The translations under genes were made by a program, and so were the position numbers. Shown in pieces: positions 21,086-31,813 of a stretch of 64,000 nucleotides of DNA (positions within the stretch are counted from its first letter, which is position 1; every line of letters starts with the position of its first letter). The DNA comes from Adiantum capillus-veneris (Eukaryota; Streptophyta; Polypodiopsida; Polypodiales; Pteridaceae). The notes beneath the pieces were generated by a model that worked only from the letters and a program-made list of their open reading frames with translations, did no database searches and had not been told where the DNA came from. The stretch spans positions 50,044,274 through 50,108,273 of the forward strand of contig CM043942.1 of assembly GCA_014529385.2 (NCBI GenBank). Direction: 5' to 3'.

Positions 21086-21672
21086 AATGTAATTCTTTCT
21101 CTCAAGATCGAGATTTTCCAAATCTCCATCACAGTATGACCAAACTGAATCGTATAGAGCTGTCGAATCCTCTGTTGTATTTCCTTTCCCACCTTATCTA
21201 CCACAACAGCCCCATACCTGCTCCTGTACACCTTGCTAGGATCATGCTCATGTGATCCCCAAGGTGTACGTGGTGTACCCATCGGTGAACTATCTACTGA
21301 AGAGAGTGGTGGGTGCACTCTCGGTGGTGTGGACGCATCGATAAAACCGCTACCACAGCAACCACCGCCTCCAGAACGACGGCGCAAGAATGAACTACTT
21401 ATCGGTGTAGAGGGCACACGAGTCCTAGGCGTAGGGGGCACACTAGACTGAGGTGTGGGGCCGCTTGGTGTAGAGACCACACTAGTCTCGGACGTAGGAT
21501 TGGCTATAGTAGGTCTAGTGGTACTTGCACCTGCACCCCAAAGGTGCTGTGCCATGGCGATCTGCTCAGGTGTGAACTGAAACAAAAACGAGCCCATCTG
21601 CTCGGGTGACATGCCAGCCGGAGTGAGTGGAAAACTAAAACTAGGAGAGTAGGGCTCATCGTCATCGGCCAT
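21086..21672 (-). pseudogene. CACTA B small second protein, 5' part
   Basis: The start ATG at 21670-21672 (context GCCATGGC) opens a frame with MADDDEPYSPSF, then FTPEQIAMAQHLWGAG and a Ser/Thr/Pro-rich low-complexity stretch with repeated TPRTRVPSTP-like units, then KVYRSRYGAVVVDKVGKEIQ. The frame is cut at the Copia 1 insertion (21086) and continues at 12077 leftward with no base lost apart from the 5-bp duplication. The gene lies downstream of tnp2 on the same strand, which is the usual place of the second CACTA gene. Identity with a named family is likely but unproven. Confidence 0.62.
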
Positions 21673-21960
21673 GGCTAATCATACACAAACAAAACCCACA
21701 AAATACGTTAGTTTACGTAAGAAATGCTTAATCAATACACAACAAATCAATGGAACTGCTACAAAAATGAAAAAAATCAACGAAACTGCTACATAAATGA
21801 CCAAAATCTAAAATTTATTGTAGACTAATAAAAAGAGCCATGGAAAAGGTTTTCTAGCAAAAGTCATTAGTTAATCTCTCATCCTCTATGAGATCTGATG
21901 CACCAAAGATATCTATCTCATTCTGTACTTCTGCATCTTTGTCGTCGAACTCTACTTCTT

Positions 21961-22230
21961 TGTTAAGCCTAGGAATTTTTGGATGTTTTACCTTAGTGGA
22001 AGTTGGAATGTTAACTTTTATCCTTTGGGGATTCCAAGGGGTGTTCTTGGAAAAGGGCGTTTCCCATGAGTCTTCTTGAAGTATGTAACTGTCGATCAGT
22101 GTCTTCTTGGAAATGTGAAAGCGGAAGTTATGGCGGATTTAGTCTGTTTGTCAGTTTCTATGTTCTGTTCCGGTTCCAGTTCCATTCTGATTTTGTGTTT
22201 TGTCTATTCTGAATGTCTGTGCCTTAAACA
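21961..22230 (+). repeat. Left LTR of the 2-kb element
   Basis: 270 bp. It differs from the right LTR by several small indels (for example GGCGTTTCCCATGAGTC versus GGCGTTAGTC). Confidence 0.92.
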
Positions 22231-22352
22231 CTTGGCGATTACGGTGTAAGTGTGATGTAGCATGGATGGATTCAAGTTTCTCTCGTAGGAGCGAATGCTG
22301 TGGCAGTGTAAGGTTTAGTTGAATGGATAGAGGATGTTCAGAATAGTGCGAG

Positions 22353-23264
22353 TTGGCATGGGCAGTTGGTTGCACTCTGGAGGAAGCGAAAGAGGATACA
22401 TTCCCGTATTGGACAAGGTCAGTTGCTAGGCAGTTTTGGCAGTTTTATGGGCGAGATGGTCAGCGTTTGGAACTGCAGGGAATGTTGGATTATACTGGGA
22501 TGCACCGAGTTTCTATAGGGGAAGATTTAGATGATACTGTGGAGGATTTGGATGGCGTAGAGGATTATCTAAGTGATAGATGGGAAGAAGAAGTAGCGAA
22601 TGAAGAACATGATATATTTCCACGGCTGTTGGCGGTTGCAGTTATTCAGCATGCATTAGTGGCGAGAAGGAGATTAATTTTTGATCCGTTGGGAAGTACC
22701 AGTGCAGGAAATCTTGTACAACCTGCAGGTGGACCAGGGAGTAGTGACAATTATGAGAATAAGGGGATTTTTTCTATGGAAGAGGTAGCTAACAGTTTGA
22801 CTCAATTGAATGAGTTCCTACAGAATCAAGATGCAGTGGTTAGGGTGATGGAAGCTGAGAAAATGGAACATAAATGTAGTGCTATTCCGGAATGGGAAAT
22901 GCAGAAAGTTAGGATGCAGTTGTTTCAGGAGAGGTCGGATAAAGAAAGATTGCAGGAGGAGGTTAAAAGAATTACAGCTGAGGCTATGGCGAGAAATGCT
23001 GAAGTTCTGAGTGTAGCTGAGGATTTTACTAAGTGGGCAGACGGACTGAAGACTGCAGTGGATGAGAAATTTAAAGATCTGGGGGATAAGGTGGCTGAGT
23101 TGACCACTGAGAATATTTTCCTGATTAATAAATTAACTCCATTGATGGATATGGAGAAGGCCGCATTGCAGAACCAGGGAATGATAGGTATCTTGGTTGC
23201 AGATTTGGATGCGGATATTCTAAAGCAGGAAGTGCTAGAGATATACACAAGAGATGTGGAATAA
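22353..23264 (+). CDS. Unknown acidic/coiled-coil protein of the 2-kb LTR element, first frame
   Basis: A 303-codon frame that I do not recognise. The N-terminal half contains TFPYWTRSVARQFWQFYGRD and acidic stretches (SIGEDLDDTVEDLDGVEDY); from about residue 150 it is heptad-rich and helical-looking (EEVANSLTQLNEFLQNQ, KERLQEEVKRITAEAMA, DKVAELTTENIFLINKLTPL), consistent with a long coiled coil. No zinc knuckle and no gag motif known to me is visible. Being the only gene in an LTR element, it may replace gag or be a captured host sequence. It ends at TAA 23262-23264, and a second frame starting at ATG 23254 overlaps it by 11 bases. Confidence 0.6.
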   Translation: MAWAVGCTLEEAKEDTFPYWTRSVARQFWQFYGRDGQRLELQGMLDYTGMHRVSIGEDLDDTVEDLDGVEDYLSDRWEEEVANEEHDIFPRLLAVAVIQHALVARRRLIFDPLGSTSAGNLVQPAGGPGSSDNYENKGIFSMEEVANSLTQLNEFLQNQDAVVRVMEAEKMEHKCSAIPEWEMQKVRMQLFQERSDKERLQEEVKRITAEAMARNAEVLSVAEDFTKWADGLKTAVDEKFKDLGDKVAELTTENIFLINKLTPLMDMEKAALQNQGMIGILVADLDADILKQEVLEIYTRDVE

Positions 23265-23631
23265 AGCTACTAGGCTTTGGAGGGAGCACATGGAGGTGTC
23301 GACGGACCAATTCAAGAATTGGTTTCAGCTAGCTGGAAAGGAGAGCATTAGGAGGGAGAATGAGGAATTGAAGGTGGAGAATGAGAAATTAGTGGTAGAG
23401 ATGCAGAAGTTGAAGGACAAAAGTAAGGAGATTGAAGTGAATGCAGGGGGTCTGAGTAAGTGGACGACGGAGATGAGCAGTGATGTTTTGGGACCAGATC
23501 AGATTGTAACAGGAGGAGTGGAATCGAAAGTGGAAAAGCAGGTGGAAGGAGAGGTGGAAAAGCAGGTGGATTCGGATGTTGCATCAGAAAAGGTAGATGT
23601 AGAAGGGGATGCTGGGGAGCAGGTTGTTTGA
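23254..23631 (+). CDS. Coiled-coil continuation in a second frame
   Basis: A 125-codon frame starting with ATG inside the end of the previous one. It continues the same style of sequence: NKATRLWREHMEV, a clear heptad stretch (EELKVENEKLVVEMQKLKDK), then an acidic Val/Glu-rich tail with a short internal repeat (ESKVEKQVEGEVEKQVDSDV). The most economical view is one original protein of about 425 residues split by a single-base change near 23255. A genuine overlapping pair or a frameshift site cannot be excluded. Confidence 0.55.
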   Translation: MWNKATRLWREHMEVSTDQFKNWFQLAGKESIRRENEELKVENEKLVVEMQKLKDKSKEIEVNAGGLSKWTTEMSSDVLGPDQIVTGGVESKVEKQVEGEVEKQVDSDVASEKVDVEGDAGEQVV

Positions 23632-23687
23632 TCAAGGGATTGTGGGTCCAGGTCAGCCTATGGCTCTAGCCACCGGGTTGTGACAGG

Positions 23688-23944
23688 TGTTAAGCCTAGT
23701 AATTTTTGGATGTTTTACCTTAGTGGAAGTTGGAATGTTAACTTTTGTACTTTTGGGATTCCAAGGGGTGTTCTTGGAAAAGGGCGTTAGTCTTCTCAAA
23801 GTATGTAACTGCCGATCAGTGTCTTCTTGGAAATGTGAAAGCGGAAGTTATGGAGGATTTAGTCTGTTGTCAGTTTCTGTGTTCTGTTCCAGTTCCATTT
23901 TGATTTATGTGTTTTGTCTATTCTGAATGTTTGTGCCTTAAACA
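23688..23944 (+). repeat. Right LTR of the 2-kb element
   Basis: 257 bp, ends GCCTTAAACA, followed by the duplication TTCTT. Confidence 0.92.
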
Positions 23945-24638
23945 TTCTTGGTCGCTCTCCGCACCAGCTTCACTATTTGACACCTCATCTCTAGGTTCAG
24001 ACAATTGCTCAATGCTTACATCCACCTCAAAATCTAAACTTGAAGTTGGAGTCAGCCCTACGCTTTGTTCATGAATCACCTCTTTGAGCTTAGCATCCAA
24101 TCCTTCACACACTTGCTTGCTACGTGGAGCAACTTGAACGATATAGATCCAGCAGGGTTTAGACAGATCATTCTCATCATTTTCTTTCCATAGTGGATCG
24201 TGTATGAACACAACTTTTTTACAATGCTGCGGAAGTACGAATATATCCTGCACATCTGTCCACACCCACCTAGAGTTCACTTGAATCAATCCACTCTTGT
24301 CTTTGCGCACAATTGCATTAGGGCCGCTGGTAATAACTTTGAACCACTTGACATCAAAGATAAACATATCAAACTTTCTAAAGCTAATCTTCAAGATGTC
24401 TTGGATGTAGCCAAAGTATTCAAGCTGGCCAATCTCTGTATTCTCATCCCTAGCACTACTTCTACTTTCTTGGACAAAGCTTGCCCTAACACCACTGTCG
24501 AAAGTGACCCTTTGTTTGTCGATCCGTTGCACTCTGAAGTGATTCCCATGTGACCACAAAGCTCCATATTTATGATACTGTAGCCACAAAATTGAAAAAG
24601 ACTAAAAGTTATTAAAGCAAACTAGTTTTCATGTACAC

Positions 24639-25694
24639 TGTTGAAAAGACGCCCTTTCAACAACGTTTCCATAAAGATTCCTCAAAGATTCTATAAAGAT
24701 TTCACATGAAGATGGTGATGAAGTAATGAAGATGAAGATGGATGCTGCAACATGAAGATACGAGTTCATGGACGTCATCGAATATCCCGTTATTATTATT
24801 TTGAGCCATTACAACCACTTTTGTAATGTTTACGGGAACCTCATATTTTAGTCGGCACTTGTATTTTGGCCACATATGCTTGTATAATGAGTAAAGCCAA
24901 CTCAGTTTCTTGTAATTAAGCTCTGTAGAAGCCTAGTGACAATTCAGGTCATTTGGCCGGACATTAGGTTTGAAGGCTTGGTATATAAGTTAAAACCTAA
25001 GGCTTTGTAAAAAACACATTACGTTATCTCAATTAATATACAGTCGTGGGTTCTGCAACACACGGTAGTGAGCTTCACGCACACTCTCCATCGCGCACAC
25101 TAATCACATTGCAGATATGAGAGTAGGAGCGTGTTAGCATCGAGGAGCTCTCCGCGTCGACGCAAGCAATGCAAGCCGAGGACCACATTGCGAGCCCGCC
25201 TGCCACGAGCTATATTTGGTCGTAAGTACCTCAAACGACATCCGTTCTGAATGATCGAGTAGTCGTTAGAATCAGGGAGAGAAGCTCTTCGTGTTGATGT
25301 CTTTGTAGATCAGTTTCGGACACTTTGAAAATTGCTCTTTTGAGTCTATCGCGACAGTGATTAGAGATCTTACAGTTATGGTTTTCAGGGTTTAGGTGTT
25401 TGGCCATATAGGATATGTCCTTGTGAGTCTTGCTCTCCGATTTCAAGTCATTCTGATATGATTTGAGACTGTTTCAAGCTTGTAGTGTTTCGTAGGATGC
25501 GTTGTCTGTTTCTTTGCTTTATGGTAGTGTTGTGGTAGGATTAGTGACTGTAGAGTGTTGTTCGTGTCTAGCTCAAGGTTGACAACCCAAAGATTTCCTC
25601 CATGCCCTAGTCGGGTTAGCTACGTCCTCGGATTGACAGTTTGTTGGTCTGTGTTCTCGTTGTGCTCCATCGTCCGTCGCGACGTCCGCTAACA
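24639..25694 (+). repeat. Gypsy 5' LTR (1056 bp)
   Basis: Starts TGTTGAAAAG and ends CCGCTAACA just before the primer site. TATATAAG near 24982 is a candidate TATA box. The last ~563 bp (from TGTTAGCATCGAGG at 25132) match 44266-44830; the first ~493 bp have no counterpart at the 3' end. The alternative, that the LTR is only 25132-25694, is disfavoured because its flanks (GAGCG and TACAC) do not match. Confidence 0.75.
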
Positions 25695-25714
25695 TTGGCG
25701 CTGTTTTGCCGGGG
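25695..25714 (+). promoter_or_regulatory. Gypsy primer-binding site
   Basis: TTGGCGCTGTTTTGCCGGGG directly after the LTR closely resembles the TTGGCGCCGTTGCCGGGGA primer site typical of plant Athila/Tat-type Gypsy elements. It sets the + orientation. Confidence 0.85.
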
Positions 25715-28385
25715 ACGAAGCGCCTAAACTAGCGTAGACCGCATCACTCGTGTTTGATAGTATAGCGTTTCTCTAGACTTTTCTAGAGTGTTGTCACCAT
25801 TTGCCTTCTTAGTGGGAAGTCAAAGAGCGAATCTCTTGACTGAGGGATAGCTAGGGAGCCTGCGACTCGCCGAGGTGGTCCACCATGAGGTTGAGGTATG
25901 GTTATATTATTTTGTTGTGTGTTTAGATTAGGTTTTATGGTTTGTGTGTTTGGTTGTGACTTATGGTTGTGAAGAACTTGAAAGAGAAAAAACGCAAAGA
26001 AAAACGCAAAAGGTAAGCCGGAGGCTGTTTGCTTGCCAGAAAGCAAAAACAATCATTCAACCATCCAAAGTAGGACTTTAGGTAGTGTAGGACATCTAAT
26101 GTTGATCTAGAGCAATTTTGACATGAAAATGTGCTTGAAAACATAAAAGGCGAAATTGTGCTGATTATGGTAAAAGTGCTCTAAAATGGTCGTTTGAAAG
26201 CCGATTTGAGTGCTTGTTTTTGCATTGGAGACCTTAAGGTAAAGGGAAAACACAGATTTGGTCCCATCCCCAAAAAAAAAAAGCCCCTAAAAAACCCAAA
26301 AAACAAAATCTGAAACCAAATTTGCAATTTTCAAAAAGTTTGACCTCAAGACCTTGTTTTGCATATGCTCTAGAGCTTGTATGTGAAATTTCAAAGCATT
26401 TGCTTCAATGCTTGTGCATCTAAGTGGGAATTTTCTTTTTCTGAGTGTAAGGAAGTGAATTGTGAAATGCTTGAATCCAAAGGAAAAGAAGTCCAAATTG
26501 AATGAAACTTTGGGAATGGGCTTCTAAGAGCATTGGGAACCAAACTGTCCAAAAATAGAGAAAAAAAATCACTTCCCAGTGGCTCTCTGCCCAGTCTATC
26601 GCGATAGACTGGTGAATTGGAGATAGACTCACAATCAGGCAAAACCCCTCATGCCACAGGTAAAACACATCAATACAAGGCTGCTCCCAAAAATTTAGTG
26701 TACTTGGACACCTGCTTGACCACTAAACCTCAAGTCTGGTGTTTAGAGTCAGACTTCAGAGACAAATTGGGTAAAGGGACTTGACCAAATTTCCAAACCT
26801 TGTGAAACTTGGTACACATGATCTACAGAGGGTAGGGAACACATCTGTGAAGAGAAAATTTGAAAAAAGTGTCATTTTGGCATACTTGGTGAGTCTATCG
26901 CGATAGACTAAGAACCCAGTGATAGAAACTGAATTTTTCAAAAACCTCTATGGCATAGCTTGGAAAGGTGCTATCAAGGACACATAAAAATTTTGAAGTC
27001 ATTTGGACATCAGAAAGTGGGTCTAAGACCATTTGAGAGGATTCAGCTTGTAGAAAACACCAGATCTGGTCTAACTGACAAAGTAAAAGTCCAAACCACT
27101 TGAAATTGGTAGGAGGACTAAGGAGAGGTGTTGGAACATAGTGGTATAGTCAAAGTTCAAGTTTGACCTATAAAAGGGGTACTTGCTCAGTCTATCGTGC
27201 TTGACTCAAAGCAGGGCCAAAGAAATTGAGATTTTCAAAACCCTATGGAGCATAGCTTGTTTAGCCTCTTAGGAGGTTACACACAAAATTTGGTGGATTT
27301 TGGACATTGGAAGTCATCCTAAGTCTATTTTCTAGTGATCAGATAGACTCAGAATTCTAGAGTTGGAGTTAGAGACCTAAGAAAAAGTCCAAAACAAGTG
27401 AAAATTGATGAGCAAGGTGTACAAAGCATAGGGAACACAGTGGTGAAGAGAAATCTAGAAAATTTTCAAAACTGAAGAATCTGCTGAGTCTATCACGATA
27501 GACCGGGGCTTTTTCACAAAAATTGAATTTTTTGAAAACTGACCTTAGAGCCTTGTTCTACATGTTGTTGTGAGCCTATGGTTAAATTTTGAGTAAATTT
27601 GGAGTATTGTAAGTGCATCTAAGAGGATTACTTCATAAGATCAGAAAAGAAACTGTTGTTTGATGCAAGCTACAAAGGAAAAGTATTCCAAATTGTTGAA
27701 ACTTGGTGAGTAGTATCTCAAGAGAAGGGGGAACTCAAATCTGTAAAAACAGTTGAAAAACTGTATCCCAGTAACACTCTGGTGAGTCTATCGCGATAGA
27801 CTTAGAAACTCACCGTAGAAAAATCAAAAATCAAATCTGACTTCATATTTGGGTTCAGAAGGTCCATTATACCCTGTACACAAAGTTTGAGTGCATTTGG
27901 ACATCTGCAAGGGGTACTTGGTGACCCTATCGCGATAGACAAGTGAGGAAAAAATTTTGAGATTTTTTTTGAAACCAAGTACACCACTGGGTTTATCATT
28001 GCCTAAGGAGTGCACACACCAATTTTGGGCTCAAATTGACCACTTGCAAAAACATCAGATAGAGAAACTTTCAAATTACATCTCATTGTTTTGGTCATAA
28101 CTTTCACATACGGACTCCCATTCCAAAACTTTTTTTATCAAAACGTAGCTTGAGAGAAGCACTACATCTTAGAGTAAATTGACCAAAACAGTTTTGAAAA
28201 AAACGCTGTTTAAGGCCTCAAAATGCATCCGGAAGTCAGGGATGTCTAAAACCGACAATTTGAGAGAATTGTGAGAAAATGCTCACGGTTTTGGACATAG
28301 TTTTGGATTTTCCCTGACCAAAACACTTGAACACACTGAGAGAGGTATTACTACAGCAAGCTAGAGCTATTAAGCCTAGAAGTCA
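25715..28385 (+). repeat. Gypsy 5' leader with ~298-bp degenerate repeats and a conserved palindrome
   Basis: No coding frame of note. From about 26280 to 28080 the sequence is a degenerate tandem array with a period of 297-299 bp. The best-kept part of each unit is the 16-bp palindrome GTCTATCGCGATAGAC at 26594-26609 and 26893-26908, degenerate at 27190-27205, one change at 27488-27503, perfect at 27786-27801, and a two-base variant at 27925-27940. A half-site also occurs inside the LTR (25344). Other shared parts are AAATTTTCAAAACC-like and CACAAAATTTGG-like stretches. Because 298 is not a multiple of three, the array does not look like a coding repeat. Confidence 0.88.
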
Positions 28386-29370
28386 TGTCTACATCAGACT
28401 TAGACTCAGCTTATACAAGCACAAGGATTGCAGGGATAGATGAGCACCCCCGCCCAGAATAGATCTTCCAAACCTACAGTACATAAAGACCAATTTTGTG
28501 GAGAGAGTTTGGACGTATAGCCATGAAAGTGAAGGACTATATAGGTATATTAATGGAAATCAATTCAACCTTTACAATTGCTTAGAGCCTTACCCAGATG
28601 AGCTGACAGAGTACAAGCTCTTATATGTCTATACATACGAGGTCGACCGACAATGGACATCTTTATTTGTTGACAAGTATGGACGAGAATATAGAGCTAT
28701 AGAAAGCACAAATCCACGAACCAAATTAGAGATGAGTGGATATTTGGTCAATGAAGGACCTCAGATACATCCACCAAACATAGGAACCTCTAAGAGAATT
28801 CCAAAGAGGGGACCACCACCTAGATTTCCTCCTAGAGCGATAACGAGAGATGAAATGATACCAGAGAGGAGTATGGTTCCATACTTTGCACCCCAAAGTA
28901 TAAGACCACCTCAGCTAAGAAAATGGGTAAATATAAAGTACAATGGCATAGGAGACCCATACGCCCATGTCTCGGCTTTCAAGAAAGTCCTACGAGCAGA
29001 ACGAGTAGAGGACTTCCACACGCAGTATGTGGGTTTTGGACTTACATTGGAGGACAATGCACAAGCATGGTTTGAACTATTGAACCGGAGAGAGTTCACA
29101 ACCATTGAGCAAATGTTGGATGAATTTGTTCAAGAATTCACCAAGAGGGGCATAAAACATAACACCCTTCCTAAGATTCAGGAATTTAAACAAGGCGAAA
29201 CAGAAACATTGCGACAAGCAATACTGCGTTTCAAGCAATATGTTGCTAGATGTCCTACCCAAGAGTTACCCACGCGAGAACGTCAGATCCTATGCTTCAT
29301 CAAAGGACTTAGGAATGAGAATCTCCAAAAGGACCTATACATGAAAAGATACCAAACTTGGAAGAGGTGA
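28386..29370 (+). pseudogene. Gypsy gag, capsid part
   Basis: An ATG at 28386 opens a short frame (MSTSDLDSAYTSTR...) that ends near 28463; the main frame is open from 28444 to 29370 but has no early ATG, so a one-base shift near the C-run at 28447 probably split the gene. The main frame shows the retrotransposon gag pattern: LRKWVNIKYNGIGDPYAHVS, then NAQAWFELLNRREFTTIEQM, FVQEFTKRG and LRQAILRFKQYVARCP. It ends at TGA where the following frame takes over with the natural continuation (NLEEVTKATVDLVDN), again a one-base change. Role: capsid of the virus-like particle. Confidence 0.82.
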
Positions 29371-31112
29371 CCAAAGCGACAGTTGACCTAGTTGACAATT
29401 GCAAATTCTATGAAGATGGTCAGAAGAAGATGAATGATGCGAGTGAGAAAAAGAAAACCGCTGATCTTGAGGATCAAAGAGGGAATCTAGGACAAAACCA
29501 AGTAAATGTTGAGGAGCAAATCATAGAGAATGTGATGCAACGCATCAACCACTCTGACAGAGTACCAGCCTATAGAATTCCTCAACAACGAAGGTGCATG
29601 ACATGTGGAGGGGACCATCCGACGCAACATTGTCCTGACTATAGACCTAAGACTCCACCAGGGTTTGAGCATGTTATGTCTCAACCGCCTAGATATCATC
29701 CTATAGTGGAACAAGTGTTCTTAAGTGAAAGACCCATAGCTGCTAGAAATGCATGTGTGAGTCATGAGCTTCAAATAGAAAGATATGTGGTAGATCAAGG
29801 GCCACTTCAAGGTCAATATCAAGTATTGCCACAACAACCAATACGTCCATGTGACAGATGTGGTAGTAGTGATCACTTGATTAAGGATTGTCCACACCAT
29901 GATATCATGATAAATGTATATTGTAATGAGTGTGCAGTCACACATATGATTTTGGATTGTCCTAAGAATCCAAGAAAGAAAGGTAAAATGCAACCACATG
30001 TTACCTTTCCTTCTACCAGCAAATCAAAGAAAGAACGAGCCACAACAAAAGGAGAGACGACAACAACAACAGAGCAAGAAACAATTGCAAAAGAACAGGT
30101 GCTTAAACAACAAGAAGATGAAACTAAGCAAGTTGCTCCAGTAAACGTTGTCACAAGAGCACAAGCAAAAGTGCAAGAGCAGAAGCCTACAAATGGAGAG
30201 ACTAGTAAGAGTTCCAAAAGCCGTAGAAACTCTAGACGAGCAAGAAGGACTATAATGAAAGAGAGACTAGAAAGGGAGAAAGGAGAAGAAAAGGATGTTA
30301 CAGTTGAGTTGGAAACAACTCAAGAGCAACAGAAACAGCAAAGGAAAACTGAAACCCTTAAACCAGCTGAAGCACCCAAGAGTGCTAGTTCAGGAGGATC
30401 TGTCCTAGTGGACAAAGTGAATGAGCCTTTAGACATGATGTTACAGGCTTATGAGGCTAGATTGGCAAATAGACAGACCTTAGAACAAAGATGGATGACC
30501 CATCCTTATCCCGAACTAGAGAATCAGAGGCTAGAAATGTGTAAGCAGCTCATTAAAACCTCTCAAGCATTGCTAGAACCACCTCCACCAGAATTGAAGG
30601 ATAGGATAGTCACCCCAGTGCACAAAGACGAGAGCATTAAAGTAGACGAATTGCCTAGAGAAGAGGTGGATCATAGGGAAGAACCACTGCCAAGGTCGCA
30701 AGACTGGAGGGTAGTCCAAAATACAACAGATGAATCAATGAGGGATTTCCCACCTTATGTTCCTATAGTTGAGGAGCAGTGGCCAGAGGAGTTATGGAAG
30801 GCTGTCCGAGATGCCCAAAAAAGAGAAGAGGATGCTGGACCAGCACCATTTCCTGAAATCACATTAGATAGACCACAAATGAGTGTTGATGTGAGGTCAT
30901 ATTATGGTGATGTAGGATCGATAGCCTCCGAAGACAGTAGACTTGCATCGTTAAGAACTTTGCCACAGTACATGGGAGATTTTGAGGCAAAGTCTGAGAT
31001 TGTGAGAGTTCCATCACAGAGGCTAGGGGGGACAAAAGAATTGGACACAAAAATTTTGACTGACTTGCTATCCACGCCAGTGAAGTGCACAATTACGTTG
31101 GCAGAACTTTGA
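29349..31112 (+). pseudogene. Gypsy gag C-terminal part with three zinc knuckles
   Basis: Continues gag in the -1 frame. There are three CCHC-like boxes: CMTCGGDHPTQHC (29595-29633, CX2CX3HX4C), CDRCGSSDHLIKDC (29850-29891, classical CX2CX4HX4C) and CNECAVTHMILDC (29932-29970, CX2CX3HX4C). After them comes a long Lys/Glu/Thr/Gln-rich region (KEQVLKQQEDETKQ, RRNSRRARRTIMKER) and an acidic C-terminal half with PPYVPIVEEQWPEELWKAVR. Plant gags usually have one or two knuckles, so three with two short-spaced ones is unusual. The start has no ATG; it is a continuation frame. Confidence 0.8.
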
Positions 31113-31813
31113 AAATCAGACCAAGTATATGGACGGATATAGGAAAATGCTTGGAAAAAATTGGGATCAAAAGCCCATTAAGGTTCCTGGAAAAAGAGCT
31201 AGATGAGAACGAGAAGCCTAGATCAAATGTAAGACCGGTACCTCTGAACAAAGTAGGAGAGTACTGTGAAGGAGAAGATGGTAATGCCACTTTGCCTATC
31301 GAGTACAATGGGATTGAAACGAAAGCTATACTTGACAGCGGAGCAGGAATTGCCATAGCAACAAAACGAATATGGGAGAAATGGGGTAGGCCCGCCTTTA
31401 GAACAACCAGAATAAAATTACAGTTAGCTGATGGGCATGTGGAAAGACCCATGGGATTGCTAGAAGCGATAGTGGTGTCTTCTTGTGGTATAGAGTATGC
31501 GCATACTTTTGCCATAGTTGACTTTGGCAAGAAAAATAACTATGAAATCATCCTTGGAAGACCATTCATGAGGCAACTCAAGATGGTACAAGATTGGGGT
31601 TATGATTATCTATACTTGGGACATGCTGAAACCACAACACGTGTAAATATGAGAAATCATAGTTACCAAGATGTAACTAGAACGCCCGTGGAAGATTTTG
31701 ATTCTGCAACACAAAGTGGATCAACAGACCATCCGTGGATGGGAAAAAGAAAGAAATCTGGATGTGCGGAGCATCGGAATGTAGTGACTTTGGGAGAAAT
31801 GAGAATTCCTTAG
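31085..31813 (+). pseudogene. Gypsy aspartic protease (retropepsin)
   Basis: The frame overlaps the previous one by 28 bases, again in -1. The domain spans about residues 70-170: TLPIEYNGIETKAILDSGAG (catalytic DSGA at about 31334), IKLQLADGHVERPMGLLEAI and YEIILGRPFMRQ, the flap and C-terminal strands of retropepsins. Known role: cuts the gag polyprotein. No RT follows, which is the main oddity. The frame ends at 31813 after a short basic tail and overlaps the next frame. Confidence 0.85.

Larger units (their letters stand above)
21961..23944 (+). mobile_element. Small non-autonomous LTR retrotransposon with coiled-coil ORF
   Basis: LTRs at 21961-22230 (270 bp) and 23688-23944 (257 bp), both TGTTAAGCCTAG...GCCTTAAACA, flanked by the perfect duplication TTCTT (21956-21960 and 23945-23949). 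The internal part is only about 1.46 kb and holds one broken reading frame on the + strand; there is no protease, RT, RNase H or integrase. TGGCGATTACGG starting 2 bp inside the left LTR (22233) would serve as a primer site for + orientation; I do not recognise the tRNA. The element sits in the last exon of CACTA B tnp2. Confidence 0.9.
21854..24589 (-). pseudogene. CACTA B transposase C-terminus (DUF4216-like), split by a 2-kb LTR element
   Basis: From 24589 leftward: GALWSHGNHFRVQRIDKQ, YFGYIQDILKISFRKFDMFIF, DVKWFKVI and SRWVWTDVQDIFVLPQHCKKVVFI, the pattern of the DUF4216-like domain at the end of plant CACTA tnp2. The tail is acidic. The frame is interrupted after AESDQE at 23945-23949 by the LTR element; removing it and one TTCTT copy gives GAC CAA GAA GTA GAG and a further 27 residues to a TAG at 21854-21856, so this is the true C-terminus. 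A likely acceptor (CTACAG) precedes TATCATAAATATGG near 24582, so the exon probably starts there. Confidence 0.8.

Noticed and set aside
22925-23635. Antisense serine- and proline-rich frames in the 2-kb LTR element
   Set aside because: They mirror the coiled-coil coding strand; their composition is explained by its glutamate/lysine codons.
26594-27940. CRISPR-like array, because a palindromic unit repeats at even spacing
   Set aside because: The spacing is ~298 bp, the intervening units are themselves related, and the context is a plant LTR element leader.
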